Notes: generated by a model from the sequence alone, not told the origin. A stretch of 64,000 bases of DNA from Rhizomys pruinosus (GCA_009823505.1 VZQC01009572.1:903788-967787); one strand, 5' to 3'. Positions 1 to 12,245 are shown, counted from the stretch's first letter. A program made the numbers and translations.

Positions 1-1402
1 TGAGTCTTAGATAATGGGGAAATTTTTCATTAACAGAAGTTTCTCATCTGGACAGATCACAGCACCAAGGATCTCATAATCAGCTCCCCAGTACTAATGG
101 ATGGTGAGTGAAAAGAGGAGCAGACCCAGGTGACCTTTGAGGTAGGCAATCAAGAGAAGCTGAAATAATAGCAACTTGCAGTGTGCTCTTATTTCTGCCT
201 TATGGTTTGAAAACTGAGTATCACTTGACAGAAATTAAATTGTAATAGTCTGAATATAAATTTAACGTGAGGTTCAAATGCAATTTTAATATTTATTTTG
301 TAGAGATAAACAGTAGCAGCACATATCTGAATAGAAAATGTATTATAACTCAAGCTAAGGACTCACAAACTAATCCCATTTTAAATATATTTATTCAATG
401 TGGCAGAAGGGAATGAGGCAATGTCAACAGTTTGGCACCACCGAGGGCTTCCCTGGCAGAAGTGAGTTGTCTTTGAGAAGAACATCATTATTCTGCTTCC
501 CTGAACAGTCTGTGCCCATGGGAGAGAAAGGAAGCTGAGTTGAAGGACGTCAGTTCGAGGCAGGGGCTGGGGCATCAGGGGGAGGAAACAGGAATAATGA
601 GAAGAGGGGAACAATTTACCGCTTGACGGTATTTTCCAGTGTTTGGTCTCTGCAGATCGGGGTGAAAAAAGCGGCCAGCCACTGAGCAAACAGAGACAGA
701 AGAGATTCCAGGCATGAAAAGCACCAGTGGCCAAGGAAGATGTCTGATGAGCATAGTGGCATGGCAAAGCATGGGCTCCAGAGAAAGAAAGAAATGTGTA
801 CCAATGTCCTCCTATCACACACAGGATAGAATCTCATGTTTGTAAACCAGAAGACAGGATGAGAAAGGAAAAGCTTTGGACCTGGTTGTCCTTAACGACT
901 TCCAGGGATGGGGAGGGCTCCACCTCCACACATGGGACTTCATAATATTTTAAATCACCACTGTCTGTCCCAGTCCCCTTCCAGATTCTTTCCCAGGAAA
1001 TGCCTGTTATATCATGTGTACCTGTCTTTCTTTTTCCCATCTTCCCGCCATGTTCCCAAACATGCCTGTTTACTGTTGTATCACTAGATGCTCACAGAGT
1101 CTAGTGTTCCGGAAGTATGTGTTCATTATATGATCATCCAAGAGGAGAGTGAATTCTCTGTCTACAATATCTCCAACACACATCCTCGAGCCAGGGAGGA
1201 CATATGTTTCCTTTAACGTGTCAGGTCTGGTCACTCAGCAGCAGCTTCTACAAGGGGAACCCTTGCTCAATGGAGAAGCTAGCTGGAAACCCAGGGCCCT
1301 GGCAAGTGCGGCTCTGCAGTCACACGAGCCTTTCCTGCTGGTTCTACAAGACACCTGTGATGTTTCAAGCTCCCTGAGGGATCACTGCATGAAGTCAGGT
1401 TG
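1..1402. other. Unique sequence, no gene recognised
   Basis: I see no interspersed repeat, splice-flanked exon or RNA gene here. The open frames (up to 145 codons on the minus strand at 381-818) have no protein-like composition, no splice context and no family resemblance, so I treat them as chance frames. The right end is the target-site copy of a B2 insertion. Confidence 0.5.
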
Positions 1403-1415
1403 CAGTGGATTCTTT

Positions 1416-1655
1416 TTTTAAATTTTTTATTTATTTTATTATGTGTATGAATGTACTGTCTGCATGTAGGTCTGCGCACCCGTGTCGTGCAATGCCTCGG
1501 AGGTCAGAAGAGGGTGCCGGAGTCCCCTGGAACTGGAGTTAAAGAAGTTTCCAGCCGTCATGTGGGTGCTGGGGATCGAACCCGGATCCTCTGCAAGAGC
1601 AGTCGGTGCTCTTAACCACTAGGCCGTCTCTCCAGCCCCCCCTATTTTTTTTTAA
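1416..1655 (-). mobile_element. B2 SINE, antisense, with target-site duplication
   Basis: Reading the minus strand gives a tRNA-derived B2: the head 'gctggagagacggcc', an A-box/B-box Pol III promoter region including 'gggttcgatcccc', then the 'ggaactccagttccag' body and an A-rich tail that appears as T-rich sequence at 1415-1440. The 13-bp direct repeat cagtggattcttt at 1403-1415 and 1656-1668 brackets it, which proves L1-type retroposition. The B2 body stops near 1639, yet the duplication lies 16 bases farther on, so a T/C-rich stretch was added at the 5' end. Low divergence suggests a fairly young copy. Confidence 0.93.
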
Positions 1656-1959
1656 CAGTGGATTCTTTGAGATGGAAAGAAGGCTGAGTGACAAGGCAAG
1701 AAGGCAGTTAGCCAGAACAGACTTTGCCCAGGGAACAGGAGCAGTCCTCTGGCCATCCCAGAACCCACTGCTCTGCCTTTGAGGATGGCCGTGGCAAAGT
1801 CATCATGTTCCATACCAATTTTTACTTTCTAATTGCAAAACTGAGGATTTCTTATTGCTAACTTGGAGTCAGAAAAGAGCATTTATCTGAAATTTGATTT
1901 GTGGTAAGAAACAGATGTAACCTCAAAAAGAATTAATCTCATGTGTGCAGAGAGCATTT

Positions 1960-3060
1960 TTTGCATGAACTCACAAAAATATCCAAGAAAAGTAAATAAT
2001 GAGTATCTAATTTCCCTCTGTGTAATTGGACTAATTATATAACTCAGATTATAACAGTGCTTGGGTAAACATAATGATATCTTATTTGCTGCCAGTTCCC
2101 TTAGTTTAGTTAATCAATTACTTTTCTCATTCTTCAGGTATCATTAAGGCCACTATAATTGAAGTATACTATACCAGAGTTCCAAATTCAACCCCAGATA
2201 CCTAAGAAATGTATAAACAGAGGGAAATATCAATTCTGAATATACTATTTAATCATAAGTTTCAAGGAAAAATAATACATGTTAATGGTGAAATTAAAGG
2301 CTTTAAGATCTAATTTGATTACTTTCTGTGACCATTGCTTATAACTTGGCTTGCTGCTCAGTTTATCAAGATGACTTTGCCTTTCACAAGGGGGTAAAAG
2401 CAATTAACAAGTGAGCACCCATGCTAGAGTTCCAGTGGATGGTTTGCACTGGATAATTTTCATCAGACACCACCTTGTGTTCTGAATCCCTTAGCTGCTA
2501 ACAAGCACTACCAAGCTAACGGGCCGGCCATAAATAGCACCATTAGTTGTTTGTATATATGACAAAGGTGTCTAATGGACCAATATCCCACACTTCCCCA
2601 TAGCAGCAGGACTTATTTTACAATGGGTTATTATGCTAATCGGTTGTAAAATAGTATAGAAAAATGCCACGGCTGTAATGTATTTACCCCTGTAGACAAG
2701 GGGGGGGGTGCTTTGCAAGCAATTATCATGAATTATTACACTATCTACAAAACAATTACTGTAGACTCATGTGTTTCAGTTTCCCAAGTTTATTACCATT
2801 AGCATGCACACGGAGAAAATAATTGAGCAAGCCACTCAAATCCACACTTGCAAACATCGCAGTCTGTAGGAGCCATGGCAGTGTAGATGCTGCCTGGCTC
2901 CCTCCTCCCCCATGTTCTCCATTCTAGAAGAGACTTTTCTTCTAAAATGCATCAAGTACTTTTAAGAAACAAATTAAACAGCGGCTGTAATTTAGAGTGC
3001 AATTAGGTGAGCTACTTTCCCTTTTTTTTCTTTTACCTCCAATTACCACGAGTAACCTGT
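1960..3060. promoter_or_regulatory. Candidate conserved non-coding element
   Basis: A repeat-free AT-rich stretch packed with homeodomain-type TAAT cores (for example near 2106-2130, 2636, 2721-2740, 2796 and 2990-3005) and lacking long open frames. The texture resembles developmental enhancers embedded in introns or gene deserts. This is inference from composition and motif density only; conservation could not be tested. A run of nine G lies near 2700. Confidence 0.3.
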
Positions 3061-3399
3061 GCACAACCACCACCACTGTCTCCTCTCAGGGCCAGCTATT
3101 GCTTCCTGGTATGATGGAATTTGGCCACAAAGGCTGAGACGAGGCCCCCAAAGGGGGAGAGGGGCTCAGCTCAACCATTTCTCTTTGTCTCCTTCTGTCT
3201 TGCTTATAACATCTGGGAGTCTTGCTCACTGGGCCTTATACATCTACACTGAAAACTTCCACAGACAGAGTGTACCATGGTGAGCCCAGGCCAACCCTCA
3301 GCCAACCATTCTTCCCCAGCAAGTGTCAAAAGCATGTACTGTGCAAATGGAGGCTAAAAAAATAGGGTGTTGACAATATACAAGTCTGACCAGGCTGTC

Positions 3400-3835
3400 T
3401 TCTTATACCACCTTTAATTCCCCTCATCAGAATGGTCTTCAAACCCTGAAACTTCAGGTCTCTATCCATCTTTAGCCTTCTCTCGAACCAAGTTCTCTGC
3501 TCTCTGTCATCATAGGGCCTTTGCACAAGCTTCTTCTGCTGCTTAAAACTTTCTTTACATTACTGTCTGTATCTATTATCTAAGCAAACTTTAGGTTTCA
3601 ATTGTCCCCTTTCATCTAACCTCACAATCCTTCCTCACCTATCACATTCTCAAGATACCACATCTCTTTCCTTTAAGACCCTTACTGTGTGTATAAAATT
3701 GCCTCTCGCTTGTATGATTATTTGCTTAACACCCTTCTTCTCTGTCTCCAACGGACTACAAGCCCCCTGAAAGAAGAAATCCACTTGTTTTACAGTGCCC
3801 AGCATCCTAGTAGATGCATCAAGAGTATTTCCAAA
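3400..3835 (+). mobile_element. L2 LINE 3'-end fossil
   Basis: The order of phrases follows the mammalian L2 3' region: 'gggcctttgcacaagct', a pyrimidine-rich middle, 'ctgtctccaacggactacaag', then 'acagtgcccagcatcctagtag'. It is heavily diverged, as expected for an element that stopped moving before the placental radiation. No coding capacity remains. Confidence 0.6.
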
Positions 3836-5465
3836 TCAGTAAAATTTGTGCGCAAAGCCAGAAAGATAAAGATGAACATGATGGTAAGAGAAGGATTCAG
3901 GGTCAGAATGGCTGAAATTGAGATTGCGGAAGGTGTTGACGGTGTGGAACTCAGTGTAATAATCATTCACAATGTAGAACAGGCTGTAAAAAGAATCAAT
4001 GGGGATGAGAGCGCATGGAGAATTTTGAGGATCACCCAGAAAGTAGGTGGAAATGAGTTTTAAACTGTGGTAGCTGCACTATGCAACATACCATGTACCA
4101 GGGAAAATGAGCAGAGAAATCGTCAACAGGAGAAACCAATCGACTACAGCTTGGGGTGGAATATTGGGGCTAGGAGCCAAACTGAGAGCACTTCCGGGGA
4201 AATAAGAGGGAGGAAAATAGACCATCTGGATATGAACAGGCAGACAGAACTAAGCCTATGCCAGGTGTAATGTTCTTTTATGAAGGAAGAGATAGATCTG
4301 TCGCAGCAGGGATAGACAGAAGGGCCTGGAAAGACTGAGCAAGCTGGGAGGACACCAGAGGAGCAACAGCAGGCAGCAGCGGGCCGGGACCACAGGACGC
4401 AGAATGGGAAGAGGAAGCTCGGTCAGCCAGGAAAGAACCAGCCGGGCCGAGACGTGACAGGGCCATGCAGAGAGCCGCAAGGAGCGGCTCACAATCTAGC
4501 CTTGGGCTTTCCCAGGGAGTAAGAAGCAAGGACTTCCACTGAGAGCAGTCAGGAACAACATGACCCCCGCCACCGGAAGCTTACAGTATCTGGCTCAGAG
4601 TCCTGCTCTGCAGTATGAAAGAGAAAAGCAGGCTACACTAGGAACATCTAGGCCACCCCAAAGGAAAAGAAAGCTTATAAGTAGCCAGAGAGGGCCCCAT
4701 TCCACCGGAAGGTCCCTCTTCACCTTCTGTTAGTGCTCAGCTGAGCGCATTCACAGTGCCTCACGTGACGGGCAGGAGGTGAGATTCCTCTCCTGACCTA
4801 GCGACGTGCCCATGCCTTAAATGCTGTTCTGATCAGATGCTAGCCACCAGCCTCAGGGAGAGCCATCCCAGCCTCACAGGGCACTGAGCAATGTCACCGG
4901 TCCTCAGCTGTTGATATCAGAATCAGCAATCGTTCGAACATGGGGACAGGCAGACACAGTTGGCAGGTTTGGTAAAAAAGAACTACCACTGGCAGGCCCA
5001 GAGTTTTCTTCAAACATACTTTTAATGGATAACTGCATTATATCCTTTCTAAAGGCACTTTTAAAACTCAATAAATGATGGCTTACCACAGAGCACAACA
5101 CAATCCCTTATAAGTTAAGCCCTTCTAGTGAATCACTTGTAATTACTGGGCATTTTCAAGCCCAAGGGATGTATAACTATATTATTGTATCTCTGTGATT
5201 TTTATGAAGTCAAGACAAGGAAACAAATCACAGTAACTGAATTAATATCTTCACTAGAGCGCATAATAATCAAAGAAAACTTTAACATAAACCAAAAATC
5301 CATCATTACTAAATCATCATGTCTTTTCCTAACTAGTGCTTGGATTGTTGGTTCCCCCAAAGGGAAAGGTACCTAGGGAGAGGATGGGAGAAGGAGGGGG
5401 GAAAGAGCTGAAAGGGAGGGGGGACAGGAACAAAGGGGGGAGCAAGGGGCATCTGTTGGTCTCCT
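3836..5465. other. Unique sequence, no gene recognised
   Basis: No SINE, LINE or LTR pattern and no convincing exon. The 124-codon open frame at 3689-4063 begins inside the L2 fossil and ends without splice context, so I regard it as chance. A G-rich purine patch lies at about 5378-5440. Confidence 0.4.
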
Positions 5466-5900
5466 GCAGCGGCTGAATTAACTATAAGCTAGTAGCTTAA
5501 AGCAGTGCAGTGTCTTTTCCTATAGATGTGGAGGTCAAAAGTGTGAATGCAAGGCACTGTGCAGCAGGTTTCTATAGGCTTCCAGGGAGAGTCTGTCACC
5601 TTGACTTTTCCAGATCCCTGTGACCAACCCTATCCATTGGCTCACAGCCCTTTCTCAGTCAAAAAGGTGCCGAGCTCCAACTCCACTCCCTTCGTCTTGC
5701 ATCCTCCTCTCAACAAGAAAGAGATTATGTGGACCCCATCACCCCCATCGCGTAATCCAGGATCACTACCCCTTTTGAATGCTAATTCATTTAAATCTGC
5801 AGAGCCCCCAAGGCTGTGTATGGTAAGAGCACAGGTTCCACCACGGGTTCCCATGAACATCTGGATATTTCCAGGGACACAGAGTCCCCTCCTCTACAAG
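5466..5900 (-). mobile_element. Ancient MaLR/MLT1-like LTR fossil
   Basis: The plus strand reads like the reverse complement of an old mammalian apparent-LTR repeat: 'tagcttaaagcagtg', 'tgtggaggtcaaaagtg', 'cttccagggagagtctgtcaccttg', 'ccattggctcacagccc', 'cgtaatccaggatca', then 'cacaggttcc'. A sense relative lies at 27935-28345. Class assignment is from remembered consensus wording and may be off; age is high. Confidence 0.45.
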
Positions 5901-7415
5901 TAAACCCACTTATGGACATTCTTCTTCAGGATCTATTTCTAAAAATAGTGCTGGCGAATCTTGGGGTCCACTCAAAGGTAGTCCCTTATTTATAAATAAA
6001 AGCCAGAGCAAGGTGGGCTAAAGGCCATCCAGCAAAGCACAGCCTATATTATTCACAGGTGACACCCAGGGCAGGTGATGTGAGCCCAGGGCCAATTCTT
6101 CATATTCCTTTGTGTCAGTAGCAAAGCCAGTTCCCTCCATGTGGAGTTGCTCCAAGGCTGGGCTTAGCAAGAAGCTCTAGCGTGATGTGTCTAGACTTTT
6201 GACATTGGGACACAATGTCATCTTCAAATTTCACACTTGAGAACATTGTACAATACACCCCCCCCCCCCAAAATCTCTTAATGCTTTAAGAAAATTTACA
6301 GCTTTGACTCAAGGCACACTCATAATCATCCCAGCACACATGTGACCTGCAGGCTCTAAAAACAGGAGAGCCAACCTCACCTGTACCACAAGATCATCAA
6401 AATGGTTAAGGGAGCTGATATGTGCACAGGGCTCAGAACCACAACTCAGGAGTCAAGTCCTGAATCCTGGGAACATGTCTCCTTCTGTGCCTGACCATTC
6501 TGCAGTCCTCTTCCTACCCCATGGGACATTTTAATTGAGTGTACCCTCCTGGGTAAAATCCCTTTGCTCCAGATGCAAGTTCTGCAATGCACACATGTTC
6601 ACATGTCCTGTACTGAATCTGTCTGACTATGTCAGCTCATTAAGTACTAGTCACAATAGAAGCCTGCTCCAGGTTTAATACAGAGAGATGGCCTGCTGGT
6701 ACACAATTATAATACAAGATAATATGTTCAAGTATTCTAAGACAAATTTGTACAATGTCCATGGGGCCTCAGAAGCCAGCAAGAACACAGAACTTACGGC
6801 AAATAGGAAAAAAGGGGTCATAACTGTCTCAAGTTTGACCCTTAGCAGGCTTCAGAGATGAAGGTGGATAGGGAGAACACTAGGGAAGTAAAGGCTTGTA
6901 GGGTAAGATCACACTGATAGATTTGCCGGAGTCTTACCCAGACTTCCTTTTTGCAGACTCAGAAACTAGGTTCTGGAGTCTTAAAGCAGAGCCAACACTC
7001 AAGGTAAACTCACACTAACCACATTCAGAAGCCTGATCTGAAACACCAGATGGTCAATGTATTGTTTCCTATAAACGATAACTTGGATTAGAGAAATCCC
7101 ATTGGTATGGCTGGCATATGTTTCCCCTGAAGACAAATCATAATCAAAAGGCTCATGATTGAACATGAAGGCAGGTGAAGGAGAGCTGTGCACTGCAAAT
7201 GGGGCTAAGGTAGCCTGGTGTTCTCACGTTTGCTCTGATAAGCACAGGGCCTTCAAAGACAAGAACCCAGACGTCTCTCCCTTTTTTGTCTTCCTCATCC
7301 TTGACTCCCACCCCTCGCTGATGCCAAGTCTGTTTCTGTTCTAAAGTCTATTATTTTATTTTATTTATTTTGTTTATACTTTTCTTGCTGTTATTACTAG
7401 ATCTATTTGTTTGCT
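5901..7415. other. Unique sequence, no gene recognised
   Basis: Apart from a poly-C run near 6259-6268 I see no interspersed repeat or exon. The short open frames on both strands are not protein-like. Confidence 0.4.
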
Positions 7416-7417
7416 TA

Positions 7418-7577
7418 GAGACAAGTTCTCCCTATGTAGCCCATGCTTGCCAGGAATTCACTATGTAGGACAGGCTGCCCTGGAATTGCAGCTATGGGGA
7501 TACAATGACTTTTATCACCTGAGTTCTGAGGTACAGGTGTTTTGGGGATTATAGGTATATGCCACTATTCCTACCTA
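7418..7577 (-). mobile_element. Diverged B1 SINE, antisense
   Basis: The reverse-complement B1 landmarks 'gagacaagttctccctatgtagcccatgc', 'ggaattcactatgtagg', 'caggctgccctgg' and 'gattataggtatatgccac' occur in the right order but with many changes. This is an old copy sitting immediately beside a much younger B1. Confidence 0.6.
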
Positions 7578-7592
7578 AAGGTCAGTTATCTT

Positions 7593-7743
7593 TTTTGGGT
7601 ATTTTTTTGAGACAGGGTCTCCCTGTAGCCCCAGTTGGACTGGAACTCACTTTGTGGACCAGGCTGGCCTTGAACTCACAGAGATCCACCTACCTCTGCC
7701 TCCCAAGTGCTGGGATTAAAGACATGCATCACCATGCCTGGCT
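7593..7743 (-). mobile_element. B1 SINE, antisense, with target-site duplication
   Basis: A full B1 (7SL-derived) read on the minus strand: 'ccaggcatggtgatgcatg', 'aatcccagcacttgggagg', 'gccagcctggtccacaaag', and the local family tail 'ggggctacagggagaccctg'. The 15-bp direct repeat aaggtcagttatctt at 7578-7592 and 7744-7758 brackets it exactly. Confidence 0.95.
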
Positions 7744-7804
7744 AAGGTCAGTTATCTTAATGATAATCATGTTCATTTTGCTGACCTAGGAAAGGATCTC
7801 TTTG

Positions 7805-9135
7805 TTTTGTTTTGTTTTGTATATGAAATTCTCAAAAAATATTTTTTAAATTGGGCCAGCCCATTATAAAGCTATTGTAATCCCTTTGGGATTTTTTTGG
7901 GGGGGTTGACTTTTTTATTATATATATATATTTTTTTTTAATCTAGACCCGTATACCCCACCCTATCCCCCCACCCCACTAGAGCTCACGCATTCTGCCA
8001 AACATGCTTTTCATCTCTTTCTCAGTCTTTCTCAAAATTCTCCATGTGGAAGTTGACTGTTGTGAGCAGAAGTTCACCATTTCAGTCAGTTCTTTAATGC
8101 AGTCCTTTCTGTTGTTGTTGGTGTTGTTGTTGTTGTTTCCAATATGCATCACTCCCAACTACTCGGATAAAAGCTCAAGGGGCCGTGCACAAGAAATACT
8201 TACAACTAGGTAATTGGCACTAGCATCCACAGATGAGGGATACCATTCATCCTTTGTTTTTCTGGGACTGTATTACTTCACTCAGCATGATGTCTTCTAG
8301 CTCCAGCCATTTTCCTGCAAAGCTCATGATGTCATCTTTCTTTACTGCTGCATAGAACTCCATTGTGTAGATGTACCACATTTTCTCTATCCACTCGTCA
8401 GTTGAGGGGCATTTGGGTTGGTTCCAGCTCTTTGCTATTGTGAAGAGAGCTGCAATAAACATGGCTGTGCATGTATCACTGTGGTGGGATGAGTCTTGTG
8501 GGTACATGCCCAGGAGTGGTATGGCTGGGTCAGGTGGCAAGTTCATTCCAAGTGTTCCAAGGGTTCTCCACACTGCTTTCCATAGTGGCTGCATGAGTTT
8601 ACATTCCCACCAGCAGTGTATGAGTGTTCCCCTTTGCCCACAACCTCTCCAGCACTTGGTATCATTTGTTTTCTTGATCATAACCAGTCTTATTGGAGTA
8701 AGATGATATCTTAAAGTGGTTTTGATTTGCATTTCCTTAATGATTAGTGATGTTGAATACTTCTTAAGGTGTTTCTCAGCCATCTCTAATTCCTCCTTTG
8801 TGAAGTCTCTGTTCAGCTCTTTGCTCCGTCTATTGAGTGGGTCATTTGTTTTCTTTCTTCTTTGTTTTTTGAGTAGTTTATATATTCTGGAAATCAATGC
8901 TTTGTCAGATGTTTCTGTGGTGAAGGTTTCTTCCCATTCTGTGGGATTTCTCTTCACTTCCTTGACTGTTTCTTTTGATGTACAGAAGCTTTTGAGTTTA
9001 ATGAGGTCCCACTTGTCAATTGTCGACATTAATTCTTGTGCAGCTGCTGTCTGATTTAGGAAGTCTTTTCCTACACCTATGTCTTGTAGTCTGCTGCCAA
9101 CTTTTTCTTCTATCGCCTTCAGAGTTTGGGGTTTC
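7805..9135 (-). mobile_element. 5'-truncated young L1 with extra 3' sequence
   Basis: The insertion contains L1 ORF2 C-terminal coding, the 3'UTR ending near 7940 and an A-rich tail (T/AT-rich on the plus strand at about 7907-7940). The target duplication gaaaggat(c/g)tctttg at 7790-7804 and 9136-9150 (14 of 15 matching) places about 95 bases that are not L1-like (7815-7906) between the L1 tail and a second A-rich tail of (CAAAA)n type (7805-7820). This is the arrangement expected of a 3' transduction. The element is truncated in ORF2 at the 5' end. Confidence 0.85.
8247..9135 (-). pseudogene. L1 ORF2p C-terminal fragment, open frame
   Basis: An uninterrupted frame encodes the last ~290 residues of L1 ORF2p, the endonuclease/reverse-transcriptase protein. 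Visible landmarks are '[17 protein letters not shown]', 'NPTEWEE', the cysteine-rich knuckle CWRGCGQRGTLIHCWWEC (C-x3-C-x7-H-x4-C) and '[18 protein letters not shown]' near the end, with a stop at 8247. A methionine at 9029 is internal, not a real start; the frame stays open to the truncation point. Without the endonuclease and RT domains it cannot act alone. Absence of stops indicates a recent insertion. Confidence 0.88.
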
Positions 9136-9150
9136 GAAAGGATGTCTTTG

Positions 9151-11104
9151 AAACAGGTTTTTACATCTCAGCTAAGACTCCTATCTCTCAGAAAGAGATA
9201 GAGGAGAGAGAGAGAGAGAAAGTTTGATTCCTATATATAGAGGACAATGAGGAATGAGTGGGACCAAGCCTAAAATATGAGTTGGATCTCATATGGGGTG
9301 GTAAACAGAAGACTGTGCAGTGTTGTGATCAACACACAACAGCCAGCCACTCTGCTGTCCCAGCTGGTCTCCCATCTGCTTGTCCCTATGAAAACCCCTG
9401 CCCAAGGCCTGGGCCTGGGACACTTCCAGAGGGGAGCCAGAAAGAGAGATCATTCCCCACTGCTTGTGAGTGTTGATCACTCTGGGAAGCATCTCTGGGC
9501 TGTAGAGCTGACGATGTGGCACTGACATGGGTCAGTCTAAGCACAGGGAAGAGACCCACTTTGGCAAAGGAGGTGAGAATATGTGAGCTTGGGAGACAGA
9601 CTAATAAGAAAATGGCAAGTGCTCTTGGGTCCCTTGGGTCTCCTACCAAACTCTAAACACAGTTCAGACCTGACAGCCATGCTGATCACTCATGGGTCAT
9701 CCCCCTGTCCTCTGGACCATGGGTCATCAAACATCTTCTAGAAAGGACTAGACAGTGTACATGTTCAGATTCTGAGCTGAGGGGTTTATATGGTAAAAGC
9801 AGCAAGCTCATGTTGGTACATGTTGGAACATCAAAGTTTGAGGGGTGTGTACCCCTCAAACTTCTGCCACTGACCCTTTATTGAACTTGGGTGTGAGAAG
9901 TCGAACACGTTCACCTGGCATTATGACTTCCCATCCAGTTTCAGATATTCCATCCCATCCTTTCACAACAGCTCACCGACTGGAATCCTTCCATGCCTGC
10001 TTCCATGAGCCAATGCCTGGTCATTGTCAAGGTCAGCTGCCATATTTCTGGTATTGATGCTCTTAATTCTTTAACTCATGGGAAACGCCTCACTGGCTTA
10101 CAGTAACTGCTGACCATTCTATTTTGCCTCAGCACCATTTTGAATATAAGTTGTATTTTTTCATATATTAGAAGCAAGGACACAGTCTCCAGCTCTCTAC
10201 CCTCTCACGAGGGGGATCCTCAATAGAACTAATCCTCATATCTGCTTTATAAATCTGCTCTCTGGTGCCCACTTTCTATGGGATAGCTAGACATGTCCTG
10301 CTGGCCTGCCTGCCTGCCTTTTCTCACTGTTAAACTATGCATGGACTGTATAAATAAGTCACCACGACTTCATTTCTATCAATCACCATGTGACCCACTG
10401 CAATGTATACCCCCTAGCTTAAACCCAGTAGCTTGGATTTCCCATGAGGAATCCATTTGCATAACACCCTAGACCCAATAAGGCATTGCCCCCCCAACAT
10501 GTTCCATGACCTTTGGCTGTATATGTCTGTCTCTGTGTATGCCAATGTGTCTGTGGTCTGTATAACCTCCATGCAAAATGAGATAAGCACCTGAAAACAC
10601 ATGTGTTTATGTGTCGCTGACCAAGGTTTGGAATGTTGAACTAATGGGATTTCCTCTATATGTCTTGTTCTTATCCTAGAGTCATACACAGTGCACCAAT
10701 CGTTAGGAATGCGTGAACCACAGTAGAGCAGCATTACTGCTATTCAACTGTATAAATACATCAGCAAAAGTGACCATTGCAATACACCAACAAAGAGTAG
10801 GGTGTGCTCATGTCAAACTTAATTAACAAAACAGACTGTAGCATAAACTTTACACACGGCCTTTCTCTGTGGACCTGGAGATTATGTTATCTCCCTCTTT
10901 GGTACAATGTCCTGCCATTACAACAATCCAGCCAGTGACAGGCTATACACAACAGTGGTCTCATAAGGGCCTGAAAAACTTCCACCTTGGTGGCATCATA
11001 GGCTTTTAAGTTTGGGTAAGGGCCCTCTCTAATGCTCGCACAAAGATGGAATCAGCCAATCAAGGATATTCAAGAACATATCAAGTCCTGCTCTACTGCT
11101 GTCT
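9151..11104. other. Mostly unique sequence with a short GA microsatellite
   Basis: A (GA)n tract lies at about 9191-9222. The rest contains no recognisable mobile element, and the overlapping open frames at 9258-9649 run on both strands in several frames, which argues against coding. A small tgcc repeat occurs near 10300-10318. Confidence 0.4.
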
Positions 11105-11342
11105 GTGTTACTCATCTGAGACACAGTCTCACCCTGAACCTAGAGCTAGGAGAGTAGCAAGCCCCAGGGATCCAGCTATCGCCACCGCCCTGCCACCCCT
11201 ATGCCCCAGCAATCCTCATAGTACTGGGGTTATGGGCCCACACCCAGCCATACCCAGCTGCCTAGGTTAGTGCTAGGATCTGAACTCCGGTCCCATGCTT
11301 GTTTTGCAAGCACGTTTATCCTCTGCACCCTCTCTCCAGCCT
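11105..11342 (-). mobile_element. B3 SINE, antisense
   Basis: The reverse complement shows a B2-like head (plus-strand end 'tgcaccctctctccagcc', 'gctaggatctgaactccgg') followed by the B3-specific body with 'gccccagggatccagct' and 'gagacacagtctcaccctgaacctagagct'. Diverged, moderately old. Confidence 0.75.
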
Positions 11343-11935
11343 CTATGAGCATACCTTCATTGTTTAAGCAGCAGTGTCAATCCTGGACACTGATTTATTA
11401 ATTTGAGTGTTTTCTCTCGGGTAAGGCTAATTCATCCATTTCTTCACGTATCACCATGCCAGACACACAGTGGACTCTCCAGGGGGCTCACTGGGGGATT
11501 TAGTAAGTGCACTCCTTCCCCAGTACATATTCCAACCCAGAAGAGCAAGAATTCATCCTGTATCTCTAGCTCCATTGTGAAGTTTGCCTCGCAAATTAAG
11601 CTGTAATCAGAGCTGAAAGCAGTGTACTAGAGTAGAGACAAAAATTTATATAACTTTTGGCTGTCCCTCAAGATAGTCCCATACAGAATGCATCATCTCC
11701 ATTCTATGACGATTAAGTCTGAAAGTCACCGAATGGCTGCCCTGTGTCGCGCAGCTTGGGCTGGGCTGATCACAGAAGTGCTGCTGCTCCAGGTCTTGGT
11801 TGCATGGCCTAGCTGGGATGCTTCACACTGCCCTCCTTTCTCCTTCACACCAAATGCGGCCATGGCCCTGACTTCATAATACAGCTCTGCCCAACTAAAG
11901 GAAACGCAAAAATCATTTCTTAAAAATCTCTTTCT
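11343..11935. other. Unique sequence, nothing recognised
   Basis: No repeat landmarks or splice-flanked open frames seen. Confidence 0.4.
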
Positions 11936-11937
11936 CT

Positions 11938-12188
11938 GAGCTAAAAAGATGGTTCAGCAGTTAAGAGTACTTGGTGCTCAAGTATGAGAACTTGAATTCA
12001 AATCCCAGCATGGATATAACAAGTGGAACGTGGCCCCGCGTGTACCTGTCACAGCAGCATGGAGGAAGGCAGAGACGGGACGCTGCTGGCCACTACCCTA
12101 GTCAAGAAAAGAATTAAGAGACTCTGCCTCAAAAGAATAAAACAGAATATGACAGAGGGGCAGAGGGGTACACCCAGCATCCTCTTAT

Positions 12189-12243
<55 letters not shown>

Positions 12244-12245
12244 GA
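11938..12245 (+). mobile_element. B3 SINE with (TC)n tail
   Basis: The B2-like head 'gctaaaaagatggttcagcagttaagag' is followed by a diverged B3 body ('aatcccagcatgg', 'agactctgcctcaaaag'). A (TC)n microsatellite of about 50 bases (12189-12238) follows, which is common where SINE tails mutate into simple repeats. Confidence 0.65.
12189..12238. repeat. (TC)n microsatellite
   Basis: About 25 uninterrupted CT dinucleotides. It produces artificial Ser-Leu and Arg-Glu open frames on the two strands, which should be ignored. Confidence 0.97.

Noticed and set aside
381..818. 145-codon minus-strand frame
   Set aside because: Three overlapping frames are open across the same span, codon usage is not protein-like, and no promoter, splice site or homologous motif is visible.
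8371..9054. Plus-strand frames of 111 and 112 codons
   Set aside because: They are antisense shadows of the L1 ORF2 coding on the minus strand.
9258..9649. Cluster of four overlapping frames on both strands
   Set aside because: Mutually overlapping frames in GC-moderate DNA with no splice context; no family recognised.
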